Shown piece by piece: positions 53,570-61,204 of a stretch of 64,000 bases of DNA (positions are counted from its first letter, which is position 1; every line of letters begins with the position of its first letter). The position numbers were made by a program, and so were the translations under genes. Origin of the DNA: Flavobacteriales bacterium (lineage in GTDB: Bacteria > Bacteroidota > Bacteroidia > Flavobacteriales_F > PHOS-HE28); contig JADKGB010000001.1 in assembly GCA_016717225.1 (NCBI GenBank), positions 62,001 to 126,000 on the forward strand, given 5' to 3'. Under the pieces are notes generated by a model. It saw only the letters and a list, made by a program, of their open reading frames with translations. It was not told the origin of the DNA and made no database searches.

Positions 53570-55428
53570 CGCTTCAGCAGGTTAAGTGCACCTGCACGGA
53601 TCTCTTCGCTCGTGAATGGCATGCCTTGGATCTTGTTAAGGCCTTGTGCGTCAACCAGGTATTCGGCGCGCAGCATTTGGCGGAGCTGCCCACTGTTCAT
53701 TTCAGGCACCAGCACTTGCTTATAGTTCTTCAGCAACGGGCCAAGGCCTTTGTTGAAGGGGAAGAGGTGGCGGATGTGAACGTGTGAAACGCTCTGTCCT
53801 TCCGCCTGCAACTGCAATGCAGCCGTTCGTATAGCACCGTAGGTGGAACCCCAACCCACGATCAGCAACTCTCCTTCGGGCGCGCCGCTGTCCAAGCGGA
53901 TAGGTTTGAACCGGTCGGCGATCTTGGCCACCTTATCTGCCCGCAGCGCCACCATCTTCTCGTGGTTGGCGGGATCGTAGCTGATGTTACCGGTCTTGTC
54001 CTGTTTCTCGATACCGCCGATGCGGTGTTGCAATCCCGGTTGACCGGGCAAGGCCCAAGGCCGCACACCGCGTTCGTCGCGCAAGTAGGGGAGGAACTTG
54101 TCGCCGTCGTTCGGTTCTTTGATGTAGTTCGCCTTGATCTCTGGCAGGTCCTTCGAATTCGGGAATCGCCAGGGCTCGGACCCATTGGCGATGTACCCGT
54201 CGGTCAGCAGGATCACCGGGGTCATGTGCTCGATCGCGATCTGCACGGCCTCGAAGGCCATCTCGAAACAATCGATCGGTGTACTCGCGGCGATCACCGG
54301 GATGGGTGCCTCGCCGTTTCGGCCGTGTACCGCTTGCCAGAGATCGGCTTGTTCAGTTCGTGTAGGGAGCCCAGTGCTCGGGCCGCCACGCTGCACGTTC
54401 ACGATCACGAGTGGGATCTCCAACATGAAAGCCAAGCCCATGGCTTCGGTCTTCAGCGCGATGCCCGGTCCGCTACTGGCGGTAATACCGATCGCGCCAC
54501 CATAACTCGCACCGATGGCCGAGCCGATCGCGGCGATCTCATCTTCCGCCTGGAAAGTGATCACACCGAAGTTCTTGTGCCGGCTTAGCTCGTGCAGAAT
54601 GTCGCTTGCCGGCGTGATGGGATAGCTGCCGTAGAACAGATCGAGCTTCGCCTTCTGCGCACCAGCGATCAGGCCGAGCGCGGTGCCTTGGTTGCCCGTG
54701 ATGCTGCGGTAGGTGCCTTTCGGCATGGGCGCAGCCTTCACTTCGAAACGCGTGGTGAAAGTCTCACTCGTATCGCCGTAGTTGTAACCAGCCAACAAGG
54801 CCTTCATGTTCGCCTCCAACAGCTCGGGCTTTTTGCTGAACTTGCGATTCAGGAAACCTTCGGTGAGCGCGTTCTCGCGGCTGTACATCCAGTTGATGAA
54901 GCCGAGCACGAACATGTTCTTGCACCGGTCCTTCTCCTTCATGCCGAGGGTAGTGCCCTCCAGCGCCGTTCGCGTGAGCTTGGTGACATCCACGCTGTGC
55001 AGATGGAAGTTCGCCAGCGAGCCATCCGTCAGCGGATCGGCCTCATCGATGTAACCGGCCAGGCGCAAGTTCTTCTTATCGAAGCCATCGCTGTTGGCGA
55101 TAATGGTACCGCCGACCTTCAACTTGCTCAGGTTCGCCTTCAGCGCAGCGGCGTTCATCACCACCAGCACGTCGCACTGGTCGCCGGGGGTGAAGATCTC
55201 CACGCTACCGAAGTGCAATTGGTAGCCGCTCACACCGGCCAGCGTGCCCTGTGGCGCACGGATCTCCGCAGGGAAATTCGGGAAGGTGCTGACGTCGTTG
55301 CCGAACAGCGCGTTCGTATCGGTGAACTGCGCGCCGGTGAGCTGGATGCCGTCGCCGCTATCACCCGCGAAGAGTATCACCACGTTCTCGCGGGTCTCGA
55401 CGGGCTTCTTCTGGAGTATCGTGGACAT
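53566..55428 (-). CDS. korA: 2-oxoacid:acceptor oxidoreductase subunit alpha (gamma-alpha fusion)
   Basis: A 620-residue subunit. Residues about 15-195 are the gamma domain (FAGDSGDGIQLTGAQF), and the rest is the pyruvate-flavodoxin/ferredoxin alpha domain (GNQGTALGLIAGAQKA; YPITPASDILHEL; TGLPTRTEQADLW; GWGSTYGAIRTA). The gamma-alpha fusion is the usual Bacteroidota form. With korB it oxidises a 2-oxoacid to acyl-CoA, reducing ferredoxin. Confidence 0.94.
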   Translation of the reverse strand: MSTILQKKPVETRENVVILFAGDSGDGIQLTGAQFTDTNALFGNDVSTFPNFPAEIRAPQGTLAGVSGYQLHFGSVEIFTPGDQCDVLVVMNAAALKANLSKLKVGGTIIANSDGFDKKNLRLAGYIDEADPLTDGSLANFHLHSVDVTKLTRTALEGTTLGMKEKDRCKNMFVLGFINWMYSRENALTEGFLNRKFSKKPELLEANMKALLAGYNYGDTSETFTTRFEVKAAPMPKGTYRSITGNQGTALGLIAGAQKAKLDLFYGSYPITPASDILHELSRHKNFGVITFQAEDEIAAIGSAIGASYGGAIGITASSGPGIALKTEAMGLAFMLEIPLVIVNVQRGGPSTGLPTRTEQADLWQAVHGRNGEAPIPVIAASTPIDCFEMAFEAVQIAIEHMTPVILLTDGYIANGSEPWRFPNSKDLPEIKANYIKEPNDGDKFLPYLRDERGVRPWALPGQPGLQHRIGGIEKQDKTGNISYDPANHEKMVALRADKVAKIADRFKPIRLDSGAPEGELLIVGWGSTYGAIRTAALQLQAEGQSVSHVHIRHLFPFNKGLGPLLKNYKQVLVPEMNSGQLRQMLRAEYLVDAQGLNKIQGMPFTSEEIRAGALNLLKR

Positions 55429-55440
55429 TGAGATATGGCG

Positions 55441-55448
55441 CGAAGGTA
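55441..55448 (-). promoter_or_regulatory. korAB promoter -7 element TACCTTCG
   Basis: TACCTTCG on the minus strand, 12 nt before the korA start. It is the same variant as at the RRM gene and at 50597. No TTG lies 17-23 nt upstream. Confidence 0.45.
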
Positions 55449-55509
55449 GCCCGACAGGAGGGCGATGGAAGAACGCCGCAAGTCAGGGAAAGTTCTGCCT
55501 TGAGCCTGA

Positions 55510-56103
55510 TCAGGGATACTCGAAACCGAACCTGTAGCCGATCAGGCGGTCCTCATCGCTGAAACTGAACCGCGCGTAATACACGGGGGAGTTGCATCGC
55601 TGGAGATACCCTAGGGCCGACGGATCCCGCATCGAATAGGTGAGGTCCACGGAGTTGTCAGCACGTTGCCCCCAATGCCCTGGCTCGCCGAAGATCTTCC
55701 GGACCTCCTTCTCCGACATGCCAAGCGCGATGCCTCTGCCACTTACGAAACGCTTGATGGGAAGTCCGGACCGGATAGGGCCTGAGAATGCAGTTGTTAC
55801 GCGGAGTTCACTGTATGCACCCTGACCATCGCCATAATGGAAGTAGGCAGTGAGGATCTCCGTGCTATCGGCATTGAAGAAGTAGACGCGCGGCATGTCT
55901 TTCCGATCGTCGATGAGCGAATCCGGCGGAACAGCTCCGATGACGACTACTGCGCTGGCTGCATCGCACAAGTGGATGCCTGCAAGCACGGAGTCTGGAA
56001 TGAACGGGGGCTCGGCCGCGGAGAGCAGGTCCTGACCCTGAGCAGGACATAAGAGGCTCGAGCAAAGGATCGGTGCGAAAAAGCGAAGGAACATGGCTTG
56101 CAT
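55510..56103 (-). CDS. hypothetical secreted protein, SmpA/OmlA-like motif
   Basis: A 197-residue exported protein with a signal peptide (FLRFFAPILCSSLLCPAQG). The C-terminal part GRGIALGMSEKEVRKIFGEPGHW resembles the SmpA/OmlA (BamE-like) strand-helix motif, and a beta-rich C-terminus follows. ATG 56103 overlaps the nifU stop (TGATG); ATG 56094 is an alternative. Third gene of a coupled operon with mrp and nifU; the function is unknown. Confidence 0.6.
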   Translation of the reverse strand: MQAMFLRFFAPILCSSLLCPAQGQDLLSAAEPPFIPDSVLAGIHLCDAASAVVVIGAVPPDSLIDDRKDMPRVYFFNADSTEILTAYFHYGDGQGAYSELRVTTAFSGPIRSGLPIKRFVSGRGIALGMSEKEVRKIFGEPGHWGQRADNSVDLTYSMRDPSALGYLQRCNSPVYYARFSFSDEDRLIGYRFGFEYP

Positions 56104-56372
56104 CAAGCCACCACCCCGAGGTTCACGGCCTCCACGCTGCGGATCTCCGGTGAAGCGCGTTTGAGCGCTTCCTCCACGCCGGCCTTCATGGTCATGTGGC
56201 TCATAGCGCAGCCGCAACAGGCACCGTGAAGTTTCACACGGGCGATACCATCCGCCGTGATCTCTTCCAAGGAAATGTCACCGCCATCGGCTTCGAGGAA
56301 AGGTCGAAGATCATTGAGCGCTTGTTGAGCGCGCAGGGTGACCGAGTCGCGTTGTTCGCGGGTAAGCCTCAT
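56103..56372 (-). CDS. NifU C-terminal-domain protein (Fe-S scaffold/carrier)
   Basis: An 89-residue protein corresponding to the C-terminal domain of NifU (Nfu-type), with core motif RVKLHGACCGCAMSHMTMKAGVE containing the CxxC cluster ligands (Cys-Cys-Gly-Cys). It probably carries a [4Fe-4S] cluster to targets. It follows mrp with a 4-bp overlap, an arrangement that supports a joint role in Fe-S cluster delivery. Confidence 0.92.
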   Translation of the reverse strand: MRLTREQRDSVTLRAQQALNDLRPFLEADGGDISLEEITADGIARVKLHGACCGCAMSHMTMKAGVEEALKRASPEIRSVEAVNLGVVA

Positions 56373-57475
56373 GGTTGGGAGGCCGAAGCTACGGGCTTCA
56401 GGTGGGATCCGGTGGGTGACGCCATTGTAGTGATCACCCGAGCCATGGCTTCCACCAAGGGCCGAAAGGCATCAGCGGCAGGCGTATCTCCTTGAAGAAC
56501 GGCCGGGCGGCCCACGTCAGCGGCTTCGCGGATACTTTGCACCAGCGGCACTTCCGCGAGGAACGGAACCTTCAGTTCTTCGGCGAGCCCGCGCGCGCCG
56601 CCCTGCCCGAAGATGTAGTACTTGTTGTTCGGCAGTTCGGCCGGGGTGAACCACGCCATATTTTCCACAATGCCGAGCACAGGCACATTCACGCTCGCAA
56701 GTTGGAAGAAACCAACGCCCTTGCGCGCATCGGCCACGGCCACGGGCTGCGGGGTGCTCACGATGATCGCACCGGTGAGTGGAATTGCCTGTACCAGCGA
56801 AAGATGAATATCGCCTGTTCCTGGCGGAAGATCCACGAGCATCACATCGAGCTCGCCCCAATCGGCATCCTTGAAAAGCTGCTCCAGTGCCTTGCTGGCC
56901 ATGGGTCCGCGCCACGCGATGGCCTGCTGCGGATCGGCGAAGAAGCCGATGCTCAAGAGCTTCACCCCGTAGTTCTCCACGGGTACGATCCAGTTCTTCT
57001 CTTCGACCTTTTTAACCGTCGGTTTCTCGTGCAGCACATCGAACATCAGTGGCATGCTCGGTCCGTAGATATCGGCATCCACCAATCCCACAGTGAAGCC
57101 ACGTTGTGCGAGACCCACCGCGAGGTTTGCTGTGATCGTGCTCTTGCCGACGCCTCCTTTGCCACTGGCCACGGCGATGATATGCTTCACCTTGGGCAGA
57201 ACCTTGCGCACGTTGGCACGATCACCGCTCAAGGGGTTCACATTCACTACCACGTTCACGTCCTTGCCGAGCGCCTGTTTCAATTGGAAGCTCACGGCCT
57301 CTTCCATACGCTTGCGGCTGTGCATGGCGGGGTTGCTCACTTCCACGGTCACGTGCACGGTGTTCTCATCAACGACCACCTCGCGCACGAGGTCGAGTTC
57401 AACGATGTCTTTTTTGAGGTCGGGTTCCACAACGCGGGAAAGCGCGGCGGCGATGGCTTCTTGGGTGATGGGCAT
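56369..57475 (-). CDS. Mrp/NBP35-family Fe-S cluster carrier ATPase
   Basis: A 368-residue cytosolic P-loop protein. Residues about 1-90 are an MIP18/DUF59-type domain (DLVREVVVDENTVHVTVEVSNPAM) and the rest an Mrp ATPase with deviant Walker A GKGGVGKSTITANLA. The region that carries a CxxC cluster site in some Mrp/ApbC proteins reads ENMAWFTPAELPNNKYYIFGQGG here and lacks the cysteines, as in related Bacteroidota proteins. ATG 57475 is chosen over a TTG 9 nt upstream; it lies 6 nt after a TACTTTTG element. Confidence 0.92.
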   Translation of the reverse strand: MPITQEAIAAALSRVVEPDLKKDIVELDLVREVVVDENTVHVTVEVSNPAMHSRKRMEEAVSFQLKQALGKDVNVVVNVNPLSGDRANVRKVLPKVKHIIAVASGKGGVGKSTITANLAVGLAQRGFTVGLVDADIYGPSMPLMFDVLHEKPTVKKVEEKNWIVPVENYGVKLLSIGFFADPQQAIAWRGPMASKALEQLFKDADWGELDVMLVDLPPGTGDIHLSLVQAIPLTGAIIVSTPQPVAVADARKGVGFFQLASVNVPVLGIVENMAWFTPAELPNNKYYIFGQGGARGLAEELKVPFLAEVPLVQSIREAADVGRPAVLQGDTPAADAFRPLVEAMARVITTMASPTGSHLKPVASASQP

Positions 57476-57481
57476 GGGGCG

Positions 57482-57489
57482 CAAAAGTA
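57482..57489 (-). promoter_or_regulatory. promoter -7 element TACTTTTG before mrp
   Basis: TACTTTTG on the minus strand ends 6 nt before the mrp ATG 57475, the same spacing as at the 1162 and 50611 genes, suggesting a leaderless mRNA. No TTG at 17-23 nt. Confidence 0.45.
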
Positions 57490-57513
57490 GAGCGCATGAT
57501 CACGGGACCGGGA

Positions 57514-57909
57514 TCACAATCCCAATTCCACGGCCGGGTCCCAGAACTTCTCTTTGAAAGCGATCACCTGGTCGTCCTTCACCTTCACGCCTTCCTTGCG
57601 CAGCAGGCTTGCCATGCGTGTGGGCGTGGCGAAGTGGTGCTTGCCGGTGAGCAATCCGCTGCTGTTCACCACGCGGTGTGCGGGCACGGGCGGTCTCACC
57701 ACATGGCTGCCGTTCATGCAATAACCCACGATGCGAGCTGAGCGTGCGGCACCGATGTACTTGGCGATGGCCCCGTAGCTCGTCACGCGGCCTTTGGGGA
57801 TCTGGCGCACCACATCCATCACATCCTGGAAGAAGTCCCGCTTGTGCGCCGGAGCTTCAGCGGAGGAGCGCGCTTGGACAGCGTTCTTGATGATCTTTTT
57901 CTTGGCCAT
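57514..57909 (-). CDS. alkyltransferase-like protein (Atl type, lacks the active Cys)
   Basis: A 131-residue protein with the DNA-binding C-domain of O6-methylguanine-DNA methyltransferases: IPKGRVTSYGAIAKYIGAARSARIVGYCMN (helix-turn-helix). The active-site motif PCHRV is PAHRV here (VPAHRVVNSSG), so it cannot accept alkyl groups. Such Atl proteins bind alkylated guanine and hand it to nucleotide-excision repair. The lysine-rich N-terminus may increase DNA binding. It precedes mrp by 38 nt but the products seem unrelated. Confidence 0.88.
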   Translation of the reverse strand: MAKKKIIKNAVQARSSAEAPAHKRDFFQDVMDVVRQIPKGRVTSYGAIAKYIGAARSARIVGYCMNGSHVVRPPVPAHRVVNSSGLLTGKHHFATPTRMASLLRKEGVKVKDDQVIAFKEKFWDPAVELGL

Positions 57910-57975
57910 GCTTCGTTCGCCGAAGCTTTAGCGCAGGCGATGCGCGAAGATCGTGCGCAGATCATTTCATACCTG

Positions 57976-58008
57976 ACACATCACACCTCCCAAGAAGGTG
58001 TAATGTGT
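57976..58008 (-). terminator. hairpin after the DUF4139 gene
   Basis: ACACATCACACCT (57976-57988) pairs with AGGTGTAATGTGT (57996-58008), one mismatch, 7-nt loop. It lies 19 nt after the stop of the DUF4139 gene, before the alkyltransferase-like gene on the same strand. Confidence 0.6.
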
Positions 58009-58027
58009 GAGTTTGAGGGCGACGACG

Positions 58028-59656
58028 TTACTCGACAACCACCGGTATATCCTTCGGGTGTTCCACCTGGTACGCGAAACCGAGCTTCTTGGTGCTCTTC
58101 GGTTCCACGCGGATATTCCACGTGAGCTGGCCGGTCTGTTCGTTCACGCTTGCGTCGCCCTTCTCCTTCAGTTCCACTTTGATCTCGCTGCGGGGACTGA
58201 GGGGATGTTGGTCGCGCACCTCGATGTCGATCGCGCTGCCTTTCGTGTTGCGCACATTGATATCGAAGCCCACATTGATGGTGCGCTTGCCGCCGATCAC
58301 GGCCTTGTCGTTGGTACTCTTGCGGCGGATGCGCTCAACGACCACACCCTTATCACGCCCGAGGGAAACGTCGAGCGTATCGGAAGTGCTCTGTACATTG
58401 AGGAAACTCTGGCCTACGTAGGTTCCCTCGAAGAAAACATTCGCTTGGCCGGGGATCAGGTTCAGGTCTTCCCAACCCGTGGTGCGTGCATAGAGGAAGG
58501 CGTCCTTGTCCAGTTTCGGGGTGCAATAATGTTTGAAGAGAGCCGGGACCTTGTGCGTCTTCACGGCTACGGTATGCGCCATGCCGTCCGCTGGTACACT
58601 GAAGGGCGCATCAATGGCGAATTCTACAGTGGTGGTGTTGTAGACCACGGTGTTCGCGACCTCGATCGAAACATCCATGTCTTCATAGCGCAGTTCGGCA
58701 CCGGCACTCTCCATCTGGGACCGAGGTGCTGCTTGCGGTACATCATCCATCATTGCCTTGTCCTTGCGACCGCGGGTGGATACCGTCTGGATCGTATAGG
58801 GCTGTTGCAACACCCATGCGCTCAACGTTGGCATATTACCGCCGAGCGTCGGGTTACCGCTACTGAGCGACAGGTCCACTTTCTCCCAAGCCTCTCCGGT
58901 GCTGTTCACCACTTGGGCTTTCATCAGTAGTTCGATGGGGTCGCTTGTGTTCTTGGCGCGCAGGTCATACGCCGGCGTCCATCCGGCATTGCCGACGAAA
59001 TAGGTGAGGGTAAATGAAGCGGCGACTTCCACCGGTGCGTCGATCTCCACCACGATCTCGCTCGTAGGTTGCGGTTGCTCCGCTTGGTACTGCGCGAGCT
59101 GCGCACGGAGCTTATCAGCTTCCTTGCCGAGTTCGGCCATCTTCTCCTGTTGAAGAAGCCAATTGGTCTTGGTCGCTTTCAGGCGCTCACGCACATAATC
59201 GTTCACGGCGAGAAGCTGCGCTGCGGTGACACCATTCTGCTGGCCGCCGATGCTGCTGTTCTTGTTGAGCAACTGCTCTTCGTTCACCCACACGTCCTGC
59301 ATGGCTTTCTCGAAGGCCCAGTCCTTCTCCAGCTTCTTGATCTTCGTTTCGAGATCCTCGATCTCCTTCTTCTTGGGGCTTTCGCTCAGGTAGTTGATGC
59401 GGTGGTTCACGCTGAGGATGCTGAAGCCGCCCTTGCCGTTCACCTGGATGCTCTGTGCATCGATGTTCTGGCTGAGGCCGGTGAAGATGAGCGTTGTGCT
59501 GCCTGCGGTGATGGAGGCGCTGGCCGTACGCGAGACCTGTGCGCCGCTCAGGAAGACCTTCGCCGCGGAGACCTTGCTCGTGACGGGTTGCTCCTTGGCT
59601 TGAAGGGTGAGTAGGGAAGCTGTCGAGAGGGCGAATGCGAGAACTCGGAGGTTCAT
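58028..59656 (-). CDS. DUF4139 domain-containing (MuiA-like) protein
   Basis: A 542-residue exported protein. Signal peptide at about 1-20 (VLAFALSTASLLTLQA), an N-terminal DUF4140 part (VSAAKVFLSGAQVSRTASA), a coiled-coil (about 75-170, LETKIKKLEKDWAFEKAMQ), and a DUF4139 C-domain (GWTPAYDLRAKN, then VEHPKDIPVVVE at the end). Related proteins are annotated as mucoidy inhibitor-like, but the function is unproven. ATG 59656 is chosen because it starts the signal peptide; a longer frame upstream is not protein-like. Confidence 0.85.
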   Translation of the reverse strand: MNLRVLAFALSTASLLTLQAKEQPVTSKVSAAKVFLSGAQVSRTASASITAGSTTLIFTGLSQNIDAQSIQVNGKGGFSILSVNHRINYLSESPKKKEIEDLETKIKKLEKDWAFEKAMQDVWVNEEQLLNKNSSIGGQQNGVTAAQLLAVNDYVRERLKATKTNWLLQQEKMAELGKEADKLRAQLAQYQAEQPQPTSEIVVEIDAPVEVAASFTLTYFVGNAGWTPAYDLRAKNTSDPIELLMKAQVVNSTGEAWEKVDLSLSSGNPTLGGNMPTLSAWVLQQPYTIQTVSTRGRKDKAMMDDVPQAAPRSQMESAGAELRYEDMDVSIEVANTVVYNTTTVEFAIDAPFSVPADGMAHTVAVKTHKVPALFKHYCTPKLDKDAFLYARTTGWEDLNLIPGQANVFFEGTYVGQSFLNVQSTSDTLDVSLGRDKGVVVERIRRKSTNDKAVIGGKRTINVGFDINVRNTKGSAIDIEVRDQHPLSPRSEIKVELKEKGDASVNEQTGQLTWNIRVEPKSTKKLGFAYQVEHPKDIPVVVE

Positions 59657-59724
59657 TGATGTGGTGGGTTCGTGCGACAAAGAAAGGCGGCGAAAGGCTT
59701 GATCACCGGGTCGTGGTACACGCA

Positions 59725-61179
59725 TCATGCCGAAGCGTTCGATCCACGAACAAAACGACCGAGATCTTCCAGCAACGCCATAGCCATTAGCAAGAGGAAA
59801 GGATACATGCACAGGATGTATCGCCCTTCGCACATGCGGAATACGAACGGATGTACCAGCAGTGAAGCGATCAGAACAACCGCGATGACCGGGTTCACGG
59901 TTTTTCGATCCAGAATTCCACGCAAGGCCCCGAACGCCCCCAACGGCATGATGATCCAATACCAAGCGTCGTTAAAGGCAACAATGAGCGGGGCATAGAA
60001 AGGGTCGCCACGGAAATGGGATTCGAACAGGTCGTTCAGCCCTGCACGGCGCAATTGCGATCCCAATAACCGGATCCTGGACCAAACGTGATAGATCACG
60101 GGTCGGTCCTCGCGGAAGTAGCGCACCAGGCGTTGTGATCGGGCTATCGCTCTTGCATTGATCTCGGGCCGCATAGCAGCTGATGTGGTGCTGTCACTCC
60201 ACTGAGCCATGTCGTTGGCGAGCGCCAACAAACTATCGCGCGTGCATCTTGCGGAGAATGCCACAGGGGGTGGTTCAACATTGTTGTCCGCAAGCCTGCC
60301 ATGCCGCCCCATCACTCCTTCGCGCACATTGAACCACCGGATATCCGCGCGCGGATCCCACCATGCTTGGTTACCCCCGTAGCATTGGAGGTATTGGAAG
60401 ATCGCATACGTGGGGGCTTCCTTGAACTCAGGGTAATACAGACTATTGGCCAGCGGTCGGAGCTGTTGGTGCACGGTCCAATTGCGCCAGGTCCAAGCAC
60501 CATCAAAAACAATGAACGGAAGGAAGAGAAAGAGCACGTGGTGTATCGGACGCCTAACGTGCTTTGGGTTCTTCAAGAGGAGACCAACGGCGATCAATGG
60601 AAGTGCGATCGCGTAAACCGGTCGTAGAAAGATCGCCCACGTAAGCCAGAGGCCTGCGACGATCATGTTCGCGTTCGAAGGTCTCTTCAAGTGTGCCAAA
60701 ACATGGAAAATGGAGAATATCAATGCACTCGAGCAGAAACTTTCCGTCACCAGTTGCACATCCAGGAATGCGAGTTGCGGACACAAGGCGGAAAGCCAGA
60801 ACGTGAGGCGCTGCCACCGTTGCCCAAGCCCCATCATTTCTGCGATGTTCATGAGTGCCACGCAACTCAATGCCCCAAGGAAGAGTTGGAGGAAGATGAT
60901 GACCAAGCCCGCTCCCGGCTCGGTGGTGAACAACCGAAGGAGCAAATAGATGAGCCCATAGCCCGGCATACGCAGATCGGGCTGATAGCCGTTGCCGTTG
61001 ATCAGTGAATCAATAGGCGTGAAGTACGATGGTGTATCACCGCCCTCAACACCCCAGCCATAAAGGCTATAATGGAATCCATGTTCCTGCAAGAAGATCC
61101 AGAACAGCACTCCGCGCGCGATCAAGGCGATCCCGAACCACACCAGGGTTGCGCGCTGAAAAAGCCAGGTGGTCCGCAT
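59725..61179 (-). CDS. polytopic GT39/GT-C-like glycosyltransferase
   Basis: A 484-residue membrane protein with about ten spans and a first periplasmic loop containing GGDTPSYF, RMPGYGL and ESFCSSA, the pattern of ArnT/PMT-like GT-C enzymes that use polyprenyl-phosphate sugars. The donor and acceptor are unknown. It follows asnB by 25 nt on the minus strand, in a set of probable surface-glycan genes. Confidence 0.75.
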   Translation of the reverse strand: MRTTWLFQRATLVWFGIALIARGVLFWIFLQEHGFHYSLYGWGVEGGDTPSYFTPIDSLINGNGYQPDLRMPGYGLIYLLLRLFTTEPGAGLVIIFLQLFLGALSCVALMNIAEMMGLGQRWQRLTFWLSALCPQLAFLDVQLVTESFCSSALIFSIFHVLAHLKRPSNANMIVAGLWLTWAIFLRPVYAIALPLIAVGLLLKNPKHVRRPIHHVLFLFLPFIVFDGAWTWRNWTVHQQLRPLANSLYYPEFKEAPTYAIFQYLQCYGGNQAWWDPRADIRWFNVREGVMGRHGRLADNNVEPPPVAFSARCTRDSLLALANDMAQWSDSTTSAAMRPEINARAIARSQRLVRYFREDRPVIYHVWSRIRLLGSQLRRAGLNDLFESHFRGDPFYAPLIVAFNDAWYWIIMPLGAFGALRGILDRKTVNPVIAVVLIASLLVHPFVFRMCEGRYILCMYPFLLLMAMALLEDLGRFVRGSNASA

Positions 61180-61204
61180 GTCTGCGAATATGTGGGCCTT
61201 TAAC

